A DNA stretch of 64,000 nt from Streptomyces phaeofaciens (GCF_014648915.1 NZ_BMSA01000008.1:124001-188000); one strand, 5' to 3'; positions 1 through 8,997 are shown, numbered from the stretch's first letter. Notes: generated by a model from the sequence alone, not told the origin. Made by a program: numbers and translations.

Positions 1-367
1 TCATCAGCGTCTTGCCGAGCTGGCCCACGAGCTGCTGCATACGGAAGGTGATGTCCTGCATGTCGATGTCCGGGGAGGCCGAGACGCCGAGGTAGGCGCC
101 CTCGCCGGCGGAGATCAGGAAGACCCAGCCCCCGTCGAACTCGACCACCGTCTGCCGCCACCGCTGACTGGCGTCCTCGCAGAAGAAGGCCAGGGAGCGG
201 CTGAGCGACTGCACGCCGCTCATCGCGGCGGCCACGCGGTCCGCGTCGTCCTTGTCGAAGTCCTGCGTCCGTGCCATCAGCAGGCCGTCGGCGGAGATCA
301 GGACGGCGTGCAGAGCCCCGGGAATCTCCAGGGCGCTGTCAAGCATCCATGACAGATCGTCGTTCAC
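1..367 (-). CDS. cvnB: Roadblock/LC7 protein of a conservon (CvnB-type), partial
   Basis: The gene starts at a GTG whose sequence GTGA overlaps the stop of cvnA and runs off the left edge after about 122 codons, close to the usual CvnB length. The product has a Roadblock/LC7 pattern: an N-terminal helix with DLSWMLDSAL, a strand reading HAVLISADGLLMA, a long helix (DADRVAAAMSGVQSLS), then VVEFDGGWVFLISAG. In conservons (cvnA-B-C-D) this protein is thought to act with the sensor-kinase-like CvnA and the small GTPase CvnD as a membrane-associated G-protein-like signalling complex. CvnC and CvnD would lie beyond the window edge. The family assignment is from the translated sequence and gene order; the function is known only in outline. 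Confidence 0.85.
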   Translation of the reverse strand, partial: MNDDLSWMLDSALEIPGALHAVLISADGLLMARTQDFDKDDADRVAAAMSGVQSLSRSLAFFCEDASQRWRQTVVEFDGGWVFLISAGEGAYLGVSASPDIDMQDITFRMQQLVGQLGKTLM

Positions 368-1533
368 GAGAACTCATGCCCTTCGCTGCTTGCACCACGG
401 GTGCTGCTCGACTGTTCCGCGGGGTCCGTCTGCGTGGCCCGGCCCGACCGGGTACCGCGCTGGAAGGCGCCCATGATGGCCGCCGTCTCCGCGCCCGAGC
501 GGGCGGGGCCGGAACCGCCTGACGCCGTGCCGGGCACGATGGCCATCGGCCGCTTGCGACGCCGCTTCGGCAGACCGTCGGAGGTGGTGGTCATGGGCAC
601 CGCGCCCTCGGGGCCACCGCGGCCCTGGGGTGCAGCGGCGGGGACGACCGGAGCCGGCTCCTTCTGCTCGGGAGCGTTCGTGAGCAGATCGTGCGGCAGG
701 AGCAGGACGGCACGGACACCCCCGTACGGGGAGCTGGAGTCCACGGACACCTCGAAGCCGAAGCGCTCGCTGAGGACACCGATCACCGCGAAACCGAACT
801 GCGGCGGGTTGCCGAGTGCGGAGACGCCGGAGACCCGCTCACTGGTGAGGAGCTTGTCGGCGCGGGCCCGCTCTTCGTCGTTCATACCGACACCCGCGTC
901 GTCGACGACGATGCAGATTCCCTTGGGAACGGTACGAATATTGATCTCGACGACGGTGTCGGGGCTGGAATAGCTCGTGGCGTTGTCGAGCAGTTCCGCG
1001 AGGGCCAGTGCCACGGGTTCCACCGCACGGCTGGTGATACCGAAGTCCACCTGCGAGAGAATTTCCACCCGCCGGTAGTGACGGACCCTGCCCTGCGCGC
1101 TGCGCACCACGTCATAAATGGACGCGACATCGCGCTGACGTCCCAGCCAGCCGTCGCAGAGCACCGCGATGGACTGGGCTCGGCGACCGAACTGAGAGTT
1201 CGTGTGGTCGATCTCCAGAAGGTCCTGGAGGATCACCGACTCGCCATATTTTGTCTGCAGCCGGGAAACAATCAATTGCTGTTCCGCGGCAAGACCCTGA
1301 AGCGTCCGCATCGCGGACTTCAGGACCGTTTTCGTAGCCTCGTCGGCTCTTTCTTGAGCTGCCTCGACGGATTTCGCGTACCCGTTCTCGAGCTCGGTGT
1401 GACGAGCCCGGAGGTCGGCGAACTCCTGCCGTAAGGTCCGCGCCGCCCTGCGCTGGCGAACAATGAGGGCGACAGAGACAAGCACGGCGACGAGGAGAGC
1501 CCAGAGTACCGGGTTCTGTATGTAATCAGTCAT
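364..1533 (-). CDS. cvnA: Conservon sensor histidine kinase-like ATPase (CvnA-type)
   Basis: A 389-aa protein starting MTDYIQ, preceded by a GAAGAGAG ribosome site; the longer in-frame reading upstream has no support. Residues about 8-26 form one membrane segment (ALLVAVLVSVALIV). A coiled coil follows (about 30-85), then a degenerate H-box-like helix (EIDHTNSQFGRRAQ) and a GHKL ATPase domain with an N box (LAELLDNATSYSS) and a G1 box (VVDDAGVGM). The last 90 residues are low-complexity and basic. This is the typical CvnA architecture, a nitrate-sensor-like kinase without a clear receiver partner. Its stop overlaps the GTG of cvnB, so the two are translationally coupled. Confidence 0.88.
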   Translation of the reverse strand: MTDYIQNPVLWALLVAVLVSVALIVRQRRAARTLRQEFADLRARHTELENGYAKSVEAAQERADEATKTVLKSAMRTLQGLAAEQQLIVSRLQTKYGESVILQDLLEIDHTNSQFGRRAQSIAVLCDGWLGRQRDVASIYDVVRSAQGRVRHYRRVEILSQVDFGITSRAVEPVALALAELLDNATSYSSPDTVVEINIRTVPKGICIVVDDAGVGMNDEERARADKLLTSERVSGVSALGNPPQFGFAVIGVLSERFGFEVSVDSSSPYGGVRAVLLLPHDLLTNAPEQKEPAPVVPAAAPQGRGGPEGAVPMTTTSDGLPKRRRKRPMAIVPGTASGGSGPARSGAETAAIMGAFQRGTRSGRATQTDPAEQSSSTRGASSEGHEFS

Positions 1534-1953
1534 AAGACTCTCTTCAGGCGACTGACGGCCAGTTGCTGAATTCCCGTCAATTGCGGGTGGACCGGCGGAC
1601 CGCCCGCACCGGGGTTGCCGCCCGGACTGTCCCCGTAGTCGGAGATGTCGTCTTGCACCCATCCGCCCGCTCTACAAGCGAGCGTGATCGTATCACCACA
1701 AGAATGAGCTACATGCCGTCAACATGGGGACCCTGATGAACATTGACGGTCCGTCAGTCGTACTGGGGAGCAGCACCCCGACAACACCGCAGGGACAAGC
1801 GACACGACAACCGATAAACGGCCTTCCGGTACATTCGGGCGGCAACAGAGCAATTGATGCGTACCGGGAACGACAAAACCCGCATCCGGCGGCAGCCGAA
1901 TACGGGCAATGTGGACTCACCGAGCGAAACCCGCTCGCAACGGAGAGTGAGAG
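1534..1953. other. Non-coding stretch upstream of cvnA
   Basis: These 420 bases between cvnA and the tRNA gene hold no convincing coding region. Reading frames on both strands lack a plausible ribosome site and family resemblance. GC content is visibly lower than in the genes, as expected for a promoter region. A 7-bp inverted repeat (CCGTCAA at 1716-1722, TTGACGG at 1743-1749) is present but its role is unknown. The conservon promoter must lie here. Confidence 0.5.
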
Positions 1954-2038
1954 TGTCCGAGGGGGGACTTGAACCCCCACGCCCGATAAAGGGCACTAGC
2001 ACCTCAAGCTAGCGCGTCTGCCATTCCGCCACCCGGAC
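1954..2038 (-). tRNA. tRNA-Leu (anticodon GAG)
   Basis: The minus strand folds as an 85-nt class II tRNA. The acceptor arm GTCCGGG pairs with CTCGGAC and is followed by discriminator A. The anticodon stem CTAGC/GCTAG carries the loop TTGAGGT, giving anticodon GAG (CTC leucine codons). A long variable arm is present, and the T arm reads GGGGGTTCAAGTCCCCC. The 3' CCA is not encoded, as is common in actinomycetes. Confidence 0.95.
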
Positions 2039-2210
2039 AAGGTGTCTGTCGTGCGGGTTCCCCCGCGGCGACATGGACAACAATACCAAGGTTTCGGGGT
2101 GCGTTTCACCTGCGTATCCGCCTGCCGGGGCCCCGCCGACCGGCGGGAGGAGGGACCACCGTGGGTGACCGGGCGGTCACCGCACGATGGGTTCCGTCAC
2201 CGGGCCGTGG

Positions 2211-3752
2211 TCAGGGCATCAGCTGGTACTCCGGGAAGTTCCCCGGCAGCCGCTCCCCCGCCGGTCCCCGGGTCACCGCGTGGACCAGCAGCTCGCCGCC
2301 GACGAACGCCCCCCGCCAGGACGCCCCGAATCCGCCGAACAGCTCGTCGCGGTCGCCGCGCGAGCGGGGCCGGCCGTGGCCGACCTTGAAGGCACGGATG
2401 TGCGGGGCCAGCCGGTCGTAGGTGGCCCGGTCGTCCGTGGAGAGGGTGGCGACCAGGGCGCCGTTGGAGGCGTTCATCGCCGCCAGCAGCTCCGCCTCCG
2501 TGTCGACCAGGACGATGGTGTCGACCGGGCCGAACGGCTCCGCGTGGTGCAGCGGCGAGGACGGCGGCGGATTGAGGAGGGTGACCGGCTGGACGTAGGC
2601 CGAGGTGTCCTGGCCGGGCAGGAAGCGGGCGTCGGCCAGGCTGCCGCGGTGCAGCGGAACCGCGCCGCGGTCGATGGCCTCGGCGACCTGGTCGTGCAGC
2701 TCCTTCGCCTTGGCCGCGTTGATCACCGGCCCGAAGTCCAGCCGCGGGTAGGGGTCCGCGCGCTGTTCGACGGCCAGCGGGTGGCCGACGGTCAGCGTGC
2801 GGACGGCCGGGAGGTAGGCCGCGAGGAACGCGTCGAACAGCTCGCGCTGGACGACGAAGCGCGGGTAGGCCGTACAGCGCTGCTTGCCGTAGTCGAAGAG
2901 CCCCGGGATCACCGCCGCCAGGGTGTCCCAGTCCGAGTAGTTCCAGATGCCCCAGGTGTTGAGCCCCTCCTGTTCGAGGACGTGCCGTTTGCCGAGGTCG
3001 GCGACGGCGGTGGCCACGGCGGCGCCGGTGTCGCGGCCGCCGACGAAGGAGACGCAGCCGATCTCGGGCGCCCGCACCAGCGCCTCCGACAGCTCACCGC
3101 CGCTGCCGCTGACGAGGGTGACCGGGACGCCCTCGCGGGCGGCGAGGGCGCAGGCCAGGGTCAGACAGGCGACCCCGCCGTCGGTGGGGGTCTTGGCGAT
3201 CACCGCGTTGCCCGCCAGGGCCTGGACCAGCATCGCGTGCACCAGCACGCTCATCGGGTAGTTCCAGCTCGCGATGTTGGAGACCGGGCCGTCCAGCGGG
3301 GAGCGGCCGGCCGTCATCGCCTCGATGCCGTCGACGTACCAGCGCACCCCGTCGACCGCGCGGTCGACGTCCGCCTGCGCGAGGCGCCAGGGCTTGCCGA
3401 TCTCCCAGACGAGCAGCAGGGCGAGGAGTTCGCGGTGTTCGGCGAGGGCGTCGAGGGTGGCGGCGACCCGGGCCCGGCGTTCGGCCTGCGGCACGTGCCG
3501 CCAGGCGCGGTGCTGGTCGAGGGAGGCGCGGACGGCCTGGTGCGCCGTCGCCCGGTCCAGGCGCGGCGGGCCCGCGACCGGACCGCCGTCGACCGGGCTG
3601 GCGGCGGGCAGCACGCGGCCGTCCGCCCGCCAGCCGGCGTTCCAGAGGTTGAGGACACGGTCGTCCCGGAAGGCCTCCGGGGCGACGGCGAGGCAGCGCC
3701 GCCACGCGTCGGCCCAGGAGGTGCCGGACTTGAGGGTGAGGGTGGTGGTCAT
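2211..3752 (-). CDS. Aldehyde dehydrogenase family protein
   Basis: A 513-aa protein starting MTTTLTLKSG with a GGAG site 7 bases upstream; the eight extra upstream codons are unlikely to be used. ALDH hallmarks are visible: WNYP with the oxyanion asparagine near residue 164, the cofactor lysine in IAKTP near 187, the general base in VLEQEG near 260 and the nucleophile in GKQRCTAYP at Cys293. It would oxidise an aldehyde with NAD(P)+, or reduce an acyl-CoA; the substrate cannot be read from the sequence. It is the distal gene of the sucC-sucD-ALDH arm of the oxalate island, which suggests a C2 aldehyde such as glyoxylate, but that is inference. An 8-bp repeat tract lies 33-64 bases upstream of its start. 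Confidence 0.8.
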   Translation of the reverse strand: MTTTLTLKSGTSWADAWRRCLAVAPEAFRDDRVLNLWNAGWRADGRVLPAASPVDGGPVAGPPRLDRATAHQAVRASLDQHRAWRHVPQAERRARVAATLDALAEHRELLALLLVWEIGKPWRLAQADVDRAVDGVRWYVDGIEAMTAGRSPLDGPVSNIASWNYPMSVLVHAMLVQALAGNAVIAKTPTDGGVACLTLACALAAREGVPVTLVSGSGGELSEALVRAPEIGCVSFVGGRDTGAAVATAVADLGKRHVLEQEGLNTWGIWNYSDWDTLAAVIPGLFDYGKQRCTAYPRFVVQRELFDAFLAAYLPAVRTLTVGHPLAVEQRADPYPRLDFGPVINAAKAKELHDQVAEAIDRGAVPLHRGSLADARFLPGQDTSAYVQPVTLLNPPPSSPLHHAEPFGPVDTIVLVDTEAELLAAMNASNGALVATLSTDDRATYDRLAPHIRAFKVGHGRPRSRGDRDELFGGFGASWRGAFVGGELLVHAVTRGPAGERLPGNFPEYQLMP

Positions 3753-3784
3753 GGGGATGCTCCGCTCTCGGTGCACGGTCGAGA

Positions 3785-3816
3785 GGAAAGGGGGAAAGGG
3801 GGAAAGGGGGAAAGGG
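3785..3816. repeat. 8-bp tandem repeat (GGAAAGGG x4)
   Basis: Four perfect tandem copies of GGAAAGGG sit between sucD and the aldehyde dehydrogenase. The tract is purine-only on the plus strand and pyrimidine-only on the transcribed strand, just upstream of the aldehyde dehydrogenase ribosome site. Such tracts can slip during replication and change spacing. No further function can be read. Confidence 0.9.
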
Positions 3817-3843
3817 AGGTCGGACCCCGCCTGCCGGTACAGG

Positions 3844-4728
3844 TCAGGCCTCTCCTTCCAGTACCGCGAGGGCGAGCCGCGCCGTCTCCGTGGGCGTACG
3901 GCCCACGCGGACCCCCACGGCCTCCAGCGCCTCCTTCTTCGCCCGCGCGGTTCCCGAGGAGCCGGAGACGATCGCGCCGGCGTGGCCCATCGTCTTGCCC
4001 TCGGGCGCGGTGAAGCCCGCGATGTAGCCGACGACGGGCTTGCTGACGTGGTCGCGGATGAAGGCGGCCGCGCGTTCCTCGGCGTCGCCGCCGATCTCGC
4101 CGATGAGGACGATCAGCTCGGTGTCGGGGTCGTCCTCGAAGGCGGCCAGGCAGTCGATGTGGCTGGTGCCGACGACCGGGTCGCCGCCGATGCCGACGCA
4201 GGTGGAGAACCCGATGTCGCGCAGCTCGTACATGAGTTGGTAGGTGAGCGTGCCGGACTTGGAGACCAGTCCGATCCGGCCCGGCTTGGTGATGTCGGCC
4301 GGGATGATGCCCGCGTTGGACTGCCCGGGGGTGATCAGGCCGGGGCAGTTCGGGCCGACGATCCGGGTGCCGCGTGCCTTCGCGTACGCCGTGAAGGAGA
4401 CGGAGTCGTGGACGGGGACGCCCTCGGTGATGACCACGGCGAGGCCGATCCCGGCGTCGGCGGCCTCGGTCACCGCCGCCCTGACGAAGGCGGGCGGAAC
4501 GAAGACGACGCTCACGTCGGCGCCGGTCGCCGCCATGCCCTCGGCGACGGATCCGAAGACGGGGACCGCACGGTCCCCGAAGTCGACGGTGCGTCCCGCC
4601 TTGCGGGGGTTCACGCCGCCGACGACGTCCGTACCGGCCGCGAGCATGCGCCGGGTGTGCTTCATGCCCTCGCCGCCGGTCATGCCCTGGACGAGGACCT
4701 TGCTCTCCTGGGTGAGGTAGATGGCCAT
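3844..4728 (-). CDS. sucD: Succinyl-CoA synthetase alpha subunit (paralogue)
   Basis: A 294-aa protein starting MAIYLTQESKVLVQGMTGGEG. It has the CoA-binding Rossmann domain (GMTGGEGMKHTRRMLAAG), the GPNCPG loop and the ligase domain with the active-site histidine region (KTMGHAGAIVSG), where the histidine is transiently phosphorylated. With SucC it interconverts succinate, CoA and NTP with succinyl-CoA and NDP plus Pi. It lies 14 bases downstream of sucC and within the oxalate island, so it is probably a pathway-dedicated second copy rather than the TCA-cycle enzyme. Activity on a related diacid cannot be excluded. Confidence 0.9.
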   Translation of the reverse strand: MAIYLTQESKVLVQGMTGGEGMKHTRRMLAAGTDVVGGVNPRKAGRTVDFGDRAVPVFGSVAEGMAATGADVSVVFVPPAFVRAAVTEAADAGIGLAVVITEGVPVHDSVSFTAYAKARGTRIVGPNCPGLITPGQSNAGIIPADITKPGRIGLVSKSGTLTYQLMYELRDIGFSTCVGIGGDPVVGTSHIDCLAAFEDDPDTELIVLIGEIGGDAEERAAAFIRDHVSKPVVGYIAGFTAPEGKTMGHAGAIVSGSSGTARAKKEALEAVGVRVGRTPTETARLALAVLEGEA

Positions 4729-4742
4729 GGTGTGCGGTCTCC

Positions 4743-5873
4743 TCAGGCTGAGGTGGCGAGGTGGGCGGCACGGCGGGCGGCGCCGTCCATGGTGGTGGCC
4801 TGCTCGACCAGCGGATGCCGCTGGGCGTCGAGGATCGCCCGCCCCTGGGCCGCGTTGTTGCCGTCGAGCCGGACGACGAGCGGTTTGGTCAGCCGTACGG
4901 TGTCCAGCGCCCGCACGATGCCCTCGGCGACCGCGTCGCAGGCGGTGATGCCGCCGAAGACGTTGACGAGGACCGACCGCACGGCCGGGTCGGACAGGAT
5001 GACCGAGAGTCCGTCGGCCATGATCTGCGCGGACGCCCCGCCGCCGATGTCGAGGAAGTTGGCGGGCCGGGCACCGCAGCCGGCGACCACATCGAGGGTG
5101 GACATGACCAGTCCGGCGCCGTTGCCGATGATGCCGACCTCGCCGTCGAGCTTCACGTAGGTGAGGCCCTTGGCGGCGGCCGCGGCCTCCAGCGGGTCCG
5201 CGGGGCCGGCCGCGTCGGCGCCCCAACGGGCCTGCCGGAAGGAGGCGTTGTCGTCGAGGGTGACCTTGCCGTCGAGGGCGAGGATCCGGCCCTGCGCGGT
5301 GCGCACGAGCGGGTTCACCTCGACGAGCAGGGCGTCCTCGCGGACCAGTACCTGCCAGAGACGGACCAGGACGTCGACGGACTGCGCCGGCAGGCCCGCC
5401 GCCTCGGCGATCTCGGCCGCCTTCGACGGGGTGACGCCCTCGGCCGGGTCGACGGGGACACGGGCGACGGCGTCGGGCCGGGTGGCGGCGACCTCCTCGA
5501 TGTCCATGCCGCCCTCGGCGGAGGCGATCGCGAGGAACCCGCCGCCGGCCCGGTCCAGTACATAGGAGACGTAGAACTCGCTCTCGATGTCGACGGGCTC
5601 GGCCAGCATCACCGTGCCGACCGTGTGCCCCTTGATGTCCATGCCGAGGATCTGGCGGGCCGTGATCTCTGCGGCGGCCGGGTCGGCGGCCACCTTGACA
5701 CCGCCCGCCTTGCCGCGGCCACCGGTCTTGACCTGGGCCTTCACCACGACCCTGCCACCGAGCCGGCGGGCGATCCCGCGTGCTTCCTTCGCCGAGTCGG
5801 TGACCTCCGCCCTCGGCACCACGATGCCGTGTTCCTCGAACAGTTCCCTTGCCTGGTGTTCGTACAGGTCCAT
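4743..5873 (-). CDS. sucC: Succinyl-CoA synthetase beta subunit (paralogue)
   Basis: A 376-aa protein starting MDLYEHQARELFEEHGI. The ATP-grasp domain includes VVVKAQVKTGGRGKAGGVK, and the C-terminal ligase/flavodoxin-like half includes NFLDIGGGAS and VNVFGGIT. It is the first gene of a minus-strand operon (sucC-sucD-ALDH) transcribed away from the oxc-frc operon. The shared intergenic region contains an 8-8-8 inverted repeat 123 bases upstream of this start. In the pathway it could supply or recover succinyl-CoA as the first CoA donor for oxalate; that role is inferred from position. Confidence 0.9.
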   Translation of the reverse strand: MDLYEHQARELFEEHGIVVPRAEVTDSAKEARGIARRLGGRVVVKAQVKTGGRGKAGGVKVAADPAAAEITARQILGMDIKGHTVGTVMLAEPVDIESEFYVSYVLDRAGGGFLAIASAEGGMDIEEVAATRPDAVARVPVDPAEGVTPSKAAEIAEAAGLPAQSVDVLVRLWQVLVREDALLVEVNPLVRTAQGRILALDGKVTLDDNASFRQARWGADAAGPADPLEAAAAAKGLTYVKLDGEVGIIGNGAGLVMSTLDVVAGCGARPANFLDIGGGASAQIMADGLSVILSDPAVRSVLVNVFGGITACDAVAEGIVRALDTVRLTKPLVVRLDGNNAAQGRAILDAQRHPLVEQATTMDGAARRAAHLATSA

Positions 5874-5995
5874 CTCGGCTCCCGTCTGTGAAGGCGCATC
5901 CGAAGTCCGTCGAGCCGATGCGCGGCCGGACTCCGATGACCGAAAGTGCCGCACGCCCCCTGGACACCACCCACCGGATGCGGGATAACAAGCTT

Positions 5996-6025
5996 CATAC
6001 AGTATTCGTCGACTGTATGCAATGT
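5996..6025. promoter_or_regulatory. Palindromic operator between sucC and oxc
   Basis: CATACAGT (5996-6003) and ACTGTATG (6012-6019) form a perfect 8-bp inverted repeat around an 8-bp spacer. The right arm continues as ACTGTATGCAAT. The site lies 51 bases upstream of the oxc ATG and 123 bases upstream of the sucC ATG, so one protein bound here could control both arms. Related elements occur before the FDH operon and the GntR gene of this island, which makes the GntR/FCD protein encoded at 12868-13545 the likely ligand-responsive repressor. Binding is inferred. Confidence 0.65.
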
Positions 6026-6070
6026 ACCGCGTGAGCCTTCCAACCCCCTACGAAGGGACGGGACTTCGCC

Positions 6071-7753
6071 ATGCCCGACGACAGCCAGGACGTGATTTCC
6101 GGTGGTCATCTCGTTGCCAAGGCGCTGAAGGCCGAAGGGGTCGACCGCATCTACACCCTCTGCGGCGGCCACATCATCGACATCTACGACGGCTGCGTCG
6201 ACGAGGGCATAGAAGTCGTCGACGTACGCCACGAGCAGGTGGCCGCCCACGCCGCCGACGGCTACGCCCGCGTCACCGGCAAGCCCGGCTGCGCGGTCGT
6301 CACGGCCGGTCCGGGCACCACCGACGCCGTCACCGGCGTCGCCAACGCCTTCCGCGCCGAGTCCCCCATGCTGCTGATCGGCGGCCAGGGGGCCCTCACC
6401 CAGCACAAGATGGGGTCCCTCCAGGACCTCCCGCACGTCGACATGATGACGCCGATCACCAAGTTCGCGGCGGCCGTGCCCGACACGGCACGCGCGGCGG
6501 ACATGGTCTCCATGGCGTTCCGCGAGTGCTACCACGGCGCGCCCGGCCCCTCCTTCCTGGAGATCCCGCGCGATGTCCTGGACGCCAAGGTGCCCGTGGC
6601 GAAGGCACGTGTGCCGAAGCCCGGCGCCTACCGCGCCTCGACCCGCTCGGCCGGCGACCCCGAGGCGATCGAGAAACTCGCCGACCTGCTGGTGCACGCC
6701 GAGAAGCCCGCGATCCTGCTGGGCAGCCAGGTCTGGACGACCCGCGGCACCGAGTCCGCCGTCGAGCTGGTGCGCGCGCTGAACATCCCGGCGTACATGA
6801 ACGGTGCCGGCCGCGGCACCCTCCCGCCCGGCGACCCGCACCACTTCCAGCTCTCCCGCCGCTACGCCTTCTCGAACGCCGACGTGATCGTGATCGTCGG
6901 CACGCCCTTCGACTTCCGGATGGGCTACGGCAAGCGGCTGTCGCCGGACGCGACCGTCGTACAGATCGACCTCGACTACCGCACGGTCGGCAAGAACCGC
7001 GACATCGACCTCGGCATCGTCGGCGACGCCGGCCTGGTGCTGAAGTCGGTGACCGAGGCGGCCTCCGGACGGATCGACGGCGGCGCGTCCCGACGCAAGG
7101 AGTGGCTGGACGAGCTGCGGGCGGCCGAACAGACCGCGATCGAGAAGCGGCTGCCGCAGCTGCGCTCGGACTCCTCCCCCATCCACCCCTACCGCCTGGT
7201 CAGCGAGATCAACGACTTCCTCACCGAGGACTCGATCTACATCGGCGACGGCGGCGACATCGTCACCTTCTCCGGACAGGTCGTGCAGCCCAAGTCGCCG
7301 GGCCACTGGATGGACCCGGGCCCGCTGGGCACCCTCGGCGTCGGCGTCCCCTTCGTGCTCGCGGCCAAGCAGGCACGGCCCGACAAGGAGGTCGTCGCCC
7401 TCTTCGGCGACGGCGCGTTCTCCCTCACCGGCTGGGACTTCGAGACGCTCGTGCGCTACGACCTCCCGTTCGTCGGCATCGTCGGCAACAACTCCTCCAT
7501 GAACCAGATCCGTTACGGCCAGGCCGCCAAGTACGGGCTGGAGCGCGAGCGGGTCGGCAACACCCTCGGTGACGTCCACTACGACAAGTTCGCCCAGATG
7601 CTGGGCGGTCACGGCGAGGAGGTCCGCGACCCCGCCGACATCGGCCCCGCCCTGCGGCGTGCCCGGGAGTCCGGGAAGCCCTCGCTGATCAACGTCTGGG
7701 TGGACCCGGACGCGTACGCCCCCGGAACCATGAACCAGACGATGTACAAGTGA
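6071..7753 (+). CDS. ThDP-dependent decarboxylase, probable oxalyl-CoA decarboxylase
   Basis: A 560-aa enzyme of the acetolactate synthase/benzoylformate decarboxylase superfamily. The catalytic glutamate is in VRHEQVAAHAADGYAR (E55) and the ThDP/Mg motif is GDGAFSLTGWDFETL...NN near residues 450-478. By overall pattern it reads as ALS-like, but it sits 11 bases upstream of frc, has no small ALS subunit beside it and lies inside an oxalate/formate island. The likely reaction is therefore oxalyl-CoA to formyl-CoA plus CO2. Sequence alone does not separate oxalyl-CoA decarboxylase from a related 2-oxoacid decarboxylase, so no symbol is given. The start is the ATG after AAGGGACGGGACTTCGCC; a 24-bp operator lies upstream. 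Confidence 0.72.
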   Translation: MPDDSQDVISGGHLVAKALKAEGVDRIYTLCGGHIIDIYDGCVDEGIEVVDVRHEQVAAHAADGYARVTGKPGCAVVTAGPGTTDAVTGVANAFRAESPMLLIGGQGALTQHKMGSLQDLPHVDMMTPITKFAAAVPDTARAADMVSMAFRECYHGAPGPSFLEIPRDVLDAKVPVAKARVPKPGAYRASTRSAGDPEAIEKLADLLVHAEKPAILLGSQVWTTRGTESAVELVRALNIPAYMNGAGRGTLPPGDPHHFQLSRRYAFSNADVIVIVGTPFDFRMGYGKRLSPDATVVQIDLDYRTVGKNRDIDLGIVGDAGLVLKSVTEAASGRIDGGASRRKEWLDELRAAEQTAIEKRLPQLRSDSSPIHPYRLVSEINDFLTEDSIYIGDGGDIVTFSGQVVQPKSPGHWMDPGPLGTLGVGVPFVLAAKQARPDKEVVALFGDGAFSLTGWDFETLVRYDLPFVGIVGNNSSMNQIRYGQAAKYGLERERVGNTLGDVHYDKFAQMLGGHGEEVRDPADIGPALRRARESGKPSLINVWVDPDAYAPGTMNQTMYK

Positions 7754-7764
7754 GGTGAACGCCC

Positions 7765-8997
7765 ATGACCGCCAGGGCACTCGAAGGCATTCGTGTCCTC
7801 GACATGACCCACGTCCAGTCCGGGCCCTCAGCGACCCAGCTGCTCGCCTGGCTCGGCGCGGACGTCGTCAAACTGGAGGCGCCCTCCGGTGACATCACGC
7901 GCGCTCAGCTGCGCGACCTCCCGGACGTCGACTCCCTCTACTTCACGATGCTCAACTGCAACAAGCGCAGCATCACCCTCAACACCAAGACCGAACGCGG
8001 CAAGGAGATCCTCACCGAACTGATCCGGCGCTCCGACGTCATGGTCGAGAACTTCGGTCCGGGCGCGGTCGACCGCATGGGGTTCACCTGGGACCGTATC
8101 CAGGAGATCAATCCGCGGATCGTCTACGCCTCCATCAAGGGGTTCGGGGACGGCCCGTACACCAACTTCAAGGCGTACGAGGTCGTCGCTCAGGCCATGG
8201 GCGGGTCGATGTCGACCACGGGCTTCGAGGACGGACCGCCGCTGGCGACGGGGGCCCAGATCGGTGACTCGGGGACGGGTGTGCACGCCGTGGCGGGGAT
8301 TCTCGCGGCGCTGTACCAGCGCGAGAACACCGGGCGCGGGCAGCGGGTCAATGTGGCCATGCAGCACGCCGTGCTCAACCTGTGCCGGGTGAAGCTGAGG
8401 GACCAGCAGCGCCTGGCCCACGGACCGCTCCCCGAATATCCCAACGACGACTTCGGCGACGAGGTTCCCCGTTCCGGGAACGCGTCCGGCGGCGGCCAGC
8501 CCGGCTGGGCGGTCAAGTGCGCGCCGGGCGGCCCGAACGACTATGTGTACGTGATCGTGCAGCCCGTCGGCTGGCGGCCGCTCAGCGAGCTGATCGGCCG
8601 GCCCGAGCTGGCCGACGACCCCGAGTGGGCGACCCCCCGGGCCCGGCTGCCCAAGCTGAACAAGATGTTCCAGCTGATCGAGGAGTGGTCCTCGACGCTG
8701 CCCAAGTGGGAGGTGCTGGAGCGGCTCAACGCCCACAACATCCCGTGCGGGCCGATCCTGTCCACCAAGGAGATCGTCGAGGACGAGTCGCTGGCCGCCA
8801 ACGAGATGGTGGTCCGCGTCCCGCACCCGCGGCGCGGCGAGTTCGTGACCGTCGGCAGCCCGCTGAAGCTCTCCGACTCCCCCGTCGAGGTGACCACGTC
8901 ACCGCTGCTCGGCGAGCACAACGAGGAGATCTACGTGGGTGAACTGGGCCTCGGCGACGAGGAACTGCGCCTGCTCAAGTCGAACGGGGTGATCTGA
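7765..8997 (+). CDS. frc: Formyl-CoA:oxalate CoA-transferase
   Basis: A 410-aa class III CoA-transferase that resembles E. coli Frc along its length. Shared blocks are VQSGPS.TQ.LAW.GADV, DSLYFTMLN.NKRSI, RMGFTWDRIQEINPR, the catalytic aspartate in GAQIGDSGTG (D168), AVLNLCRVKLRDQQRL and the mobile glycine loop before QPGW. It moves CoA from formyl-CoA to oxalate, giving oxalyl-CoA and formate. Together with the preceding ThDP enzyme it closes a catalytic cycle in which each turn releases CO2 and formate. It is 11 bases from the upstream gene and one base from the downstream gene, so the three form an operon. Confidence 0.93.
   Translation: MTARALEGIRVLDMTHVQSGPSATQLLAWLGADVVKLEAPSGDITRAQLRDLPDVDSLYFTMLNCNKRSITLNTKTERGKEILTELIRRSDVMVENFGPGAVDRMGFTWDRIQEINPRIVYASIKGFGDGPYTNFKAYEVVAQAMGGSMSTTGFEDGPPLATGAQIGDSGTGVHAVAGILAALYQRENTGRGQRVNVAMQHAVLNLCRVKLRDQQRLAHGPLPEYPNDDFGDEVPRSGNASGGGQPGWAVKCAPGGPNDYVYVIVQPVGWRPLSELIGRPELADDPEWATPRARLPKLNKMFQLIEEWSSTLPKWEVLERLNAHNIPCGPILSTKEIVEDESLAANEMVVRVPHPRRGEFVTVGSPLKLSDSPVEVTTSPLLGEHNEEIYVGELGLGDEELRLLKSNGVI

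Noticed and set aside
2187..4013. A 608-codon plus-strand frame
   Set aside because: It is a shadow of the aldehyde dehydrogenase and sucD genes and has no domain.
6071..7753. Acetolactate synthase (ilvB) for branched-chain amino acids
   Set aside because: There is no ilvN or ilvC neighbour, and it is operonic with frc in an oxalate/formate island.
5741..7780. A 679-codon minus-strand frame fused to the start of sucC
   Set aside because: It crosses the divergent promoter and is antisense to the ThDP enzyme. The sucC start at 5873 is well supported instead.
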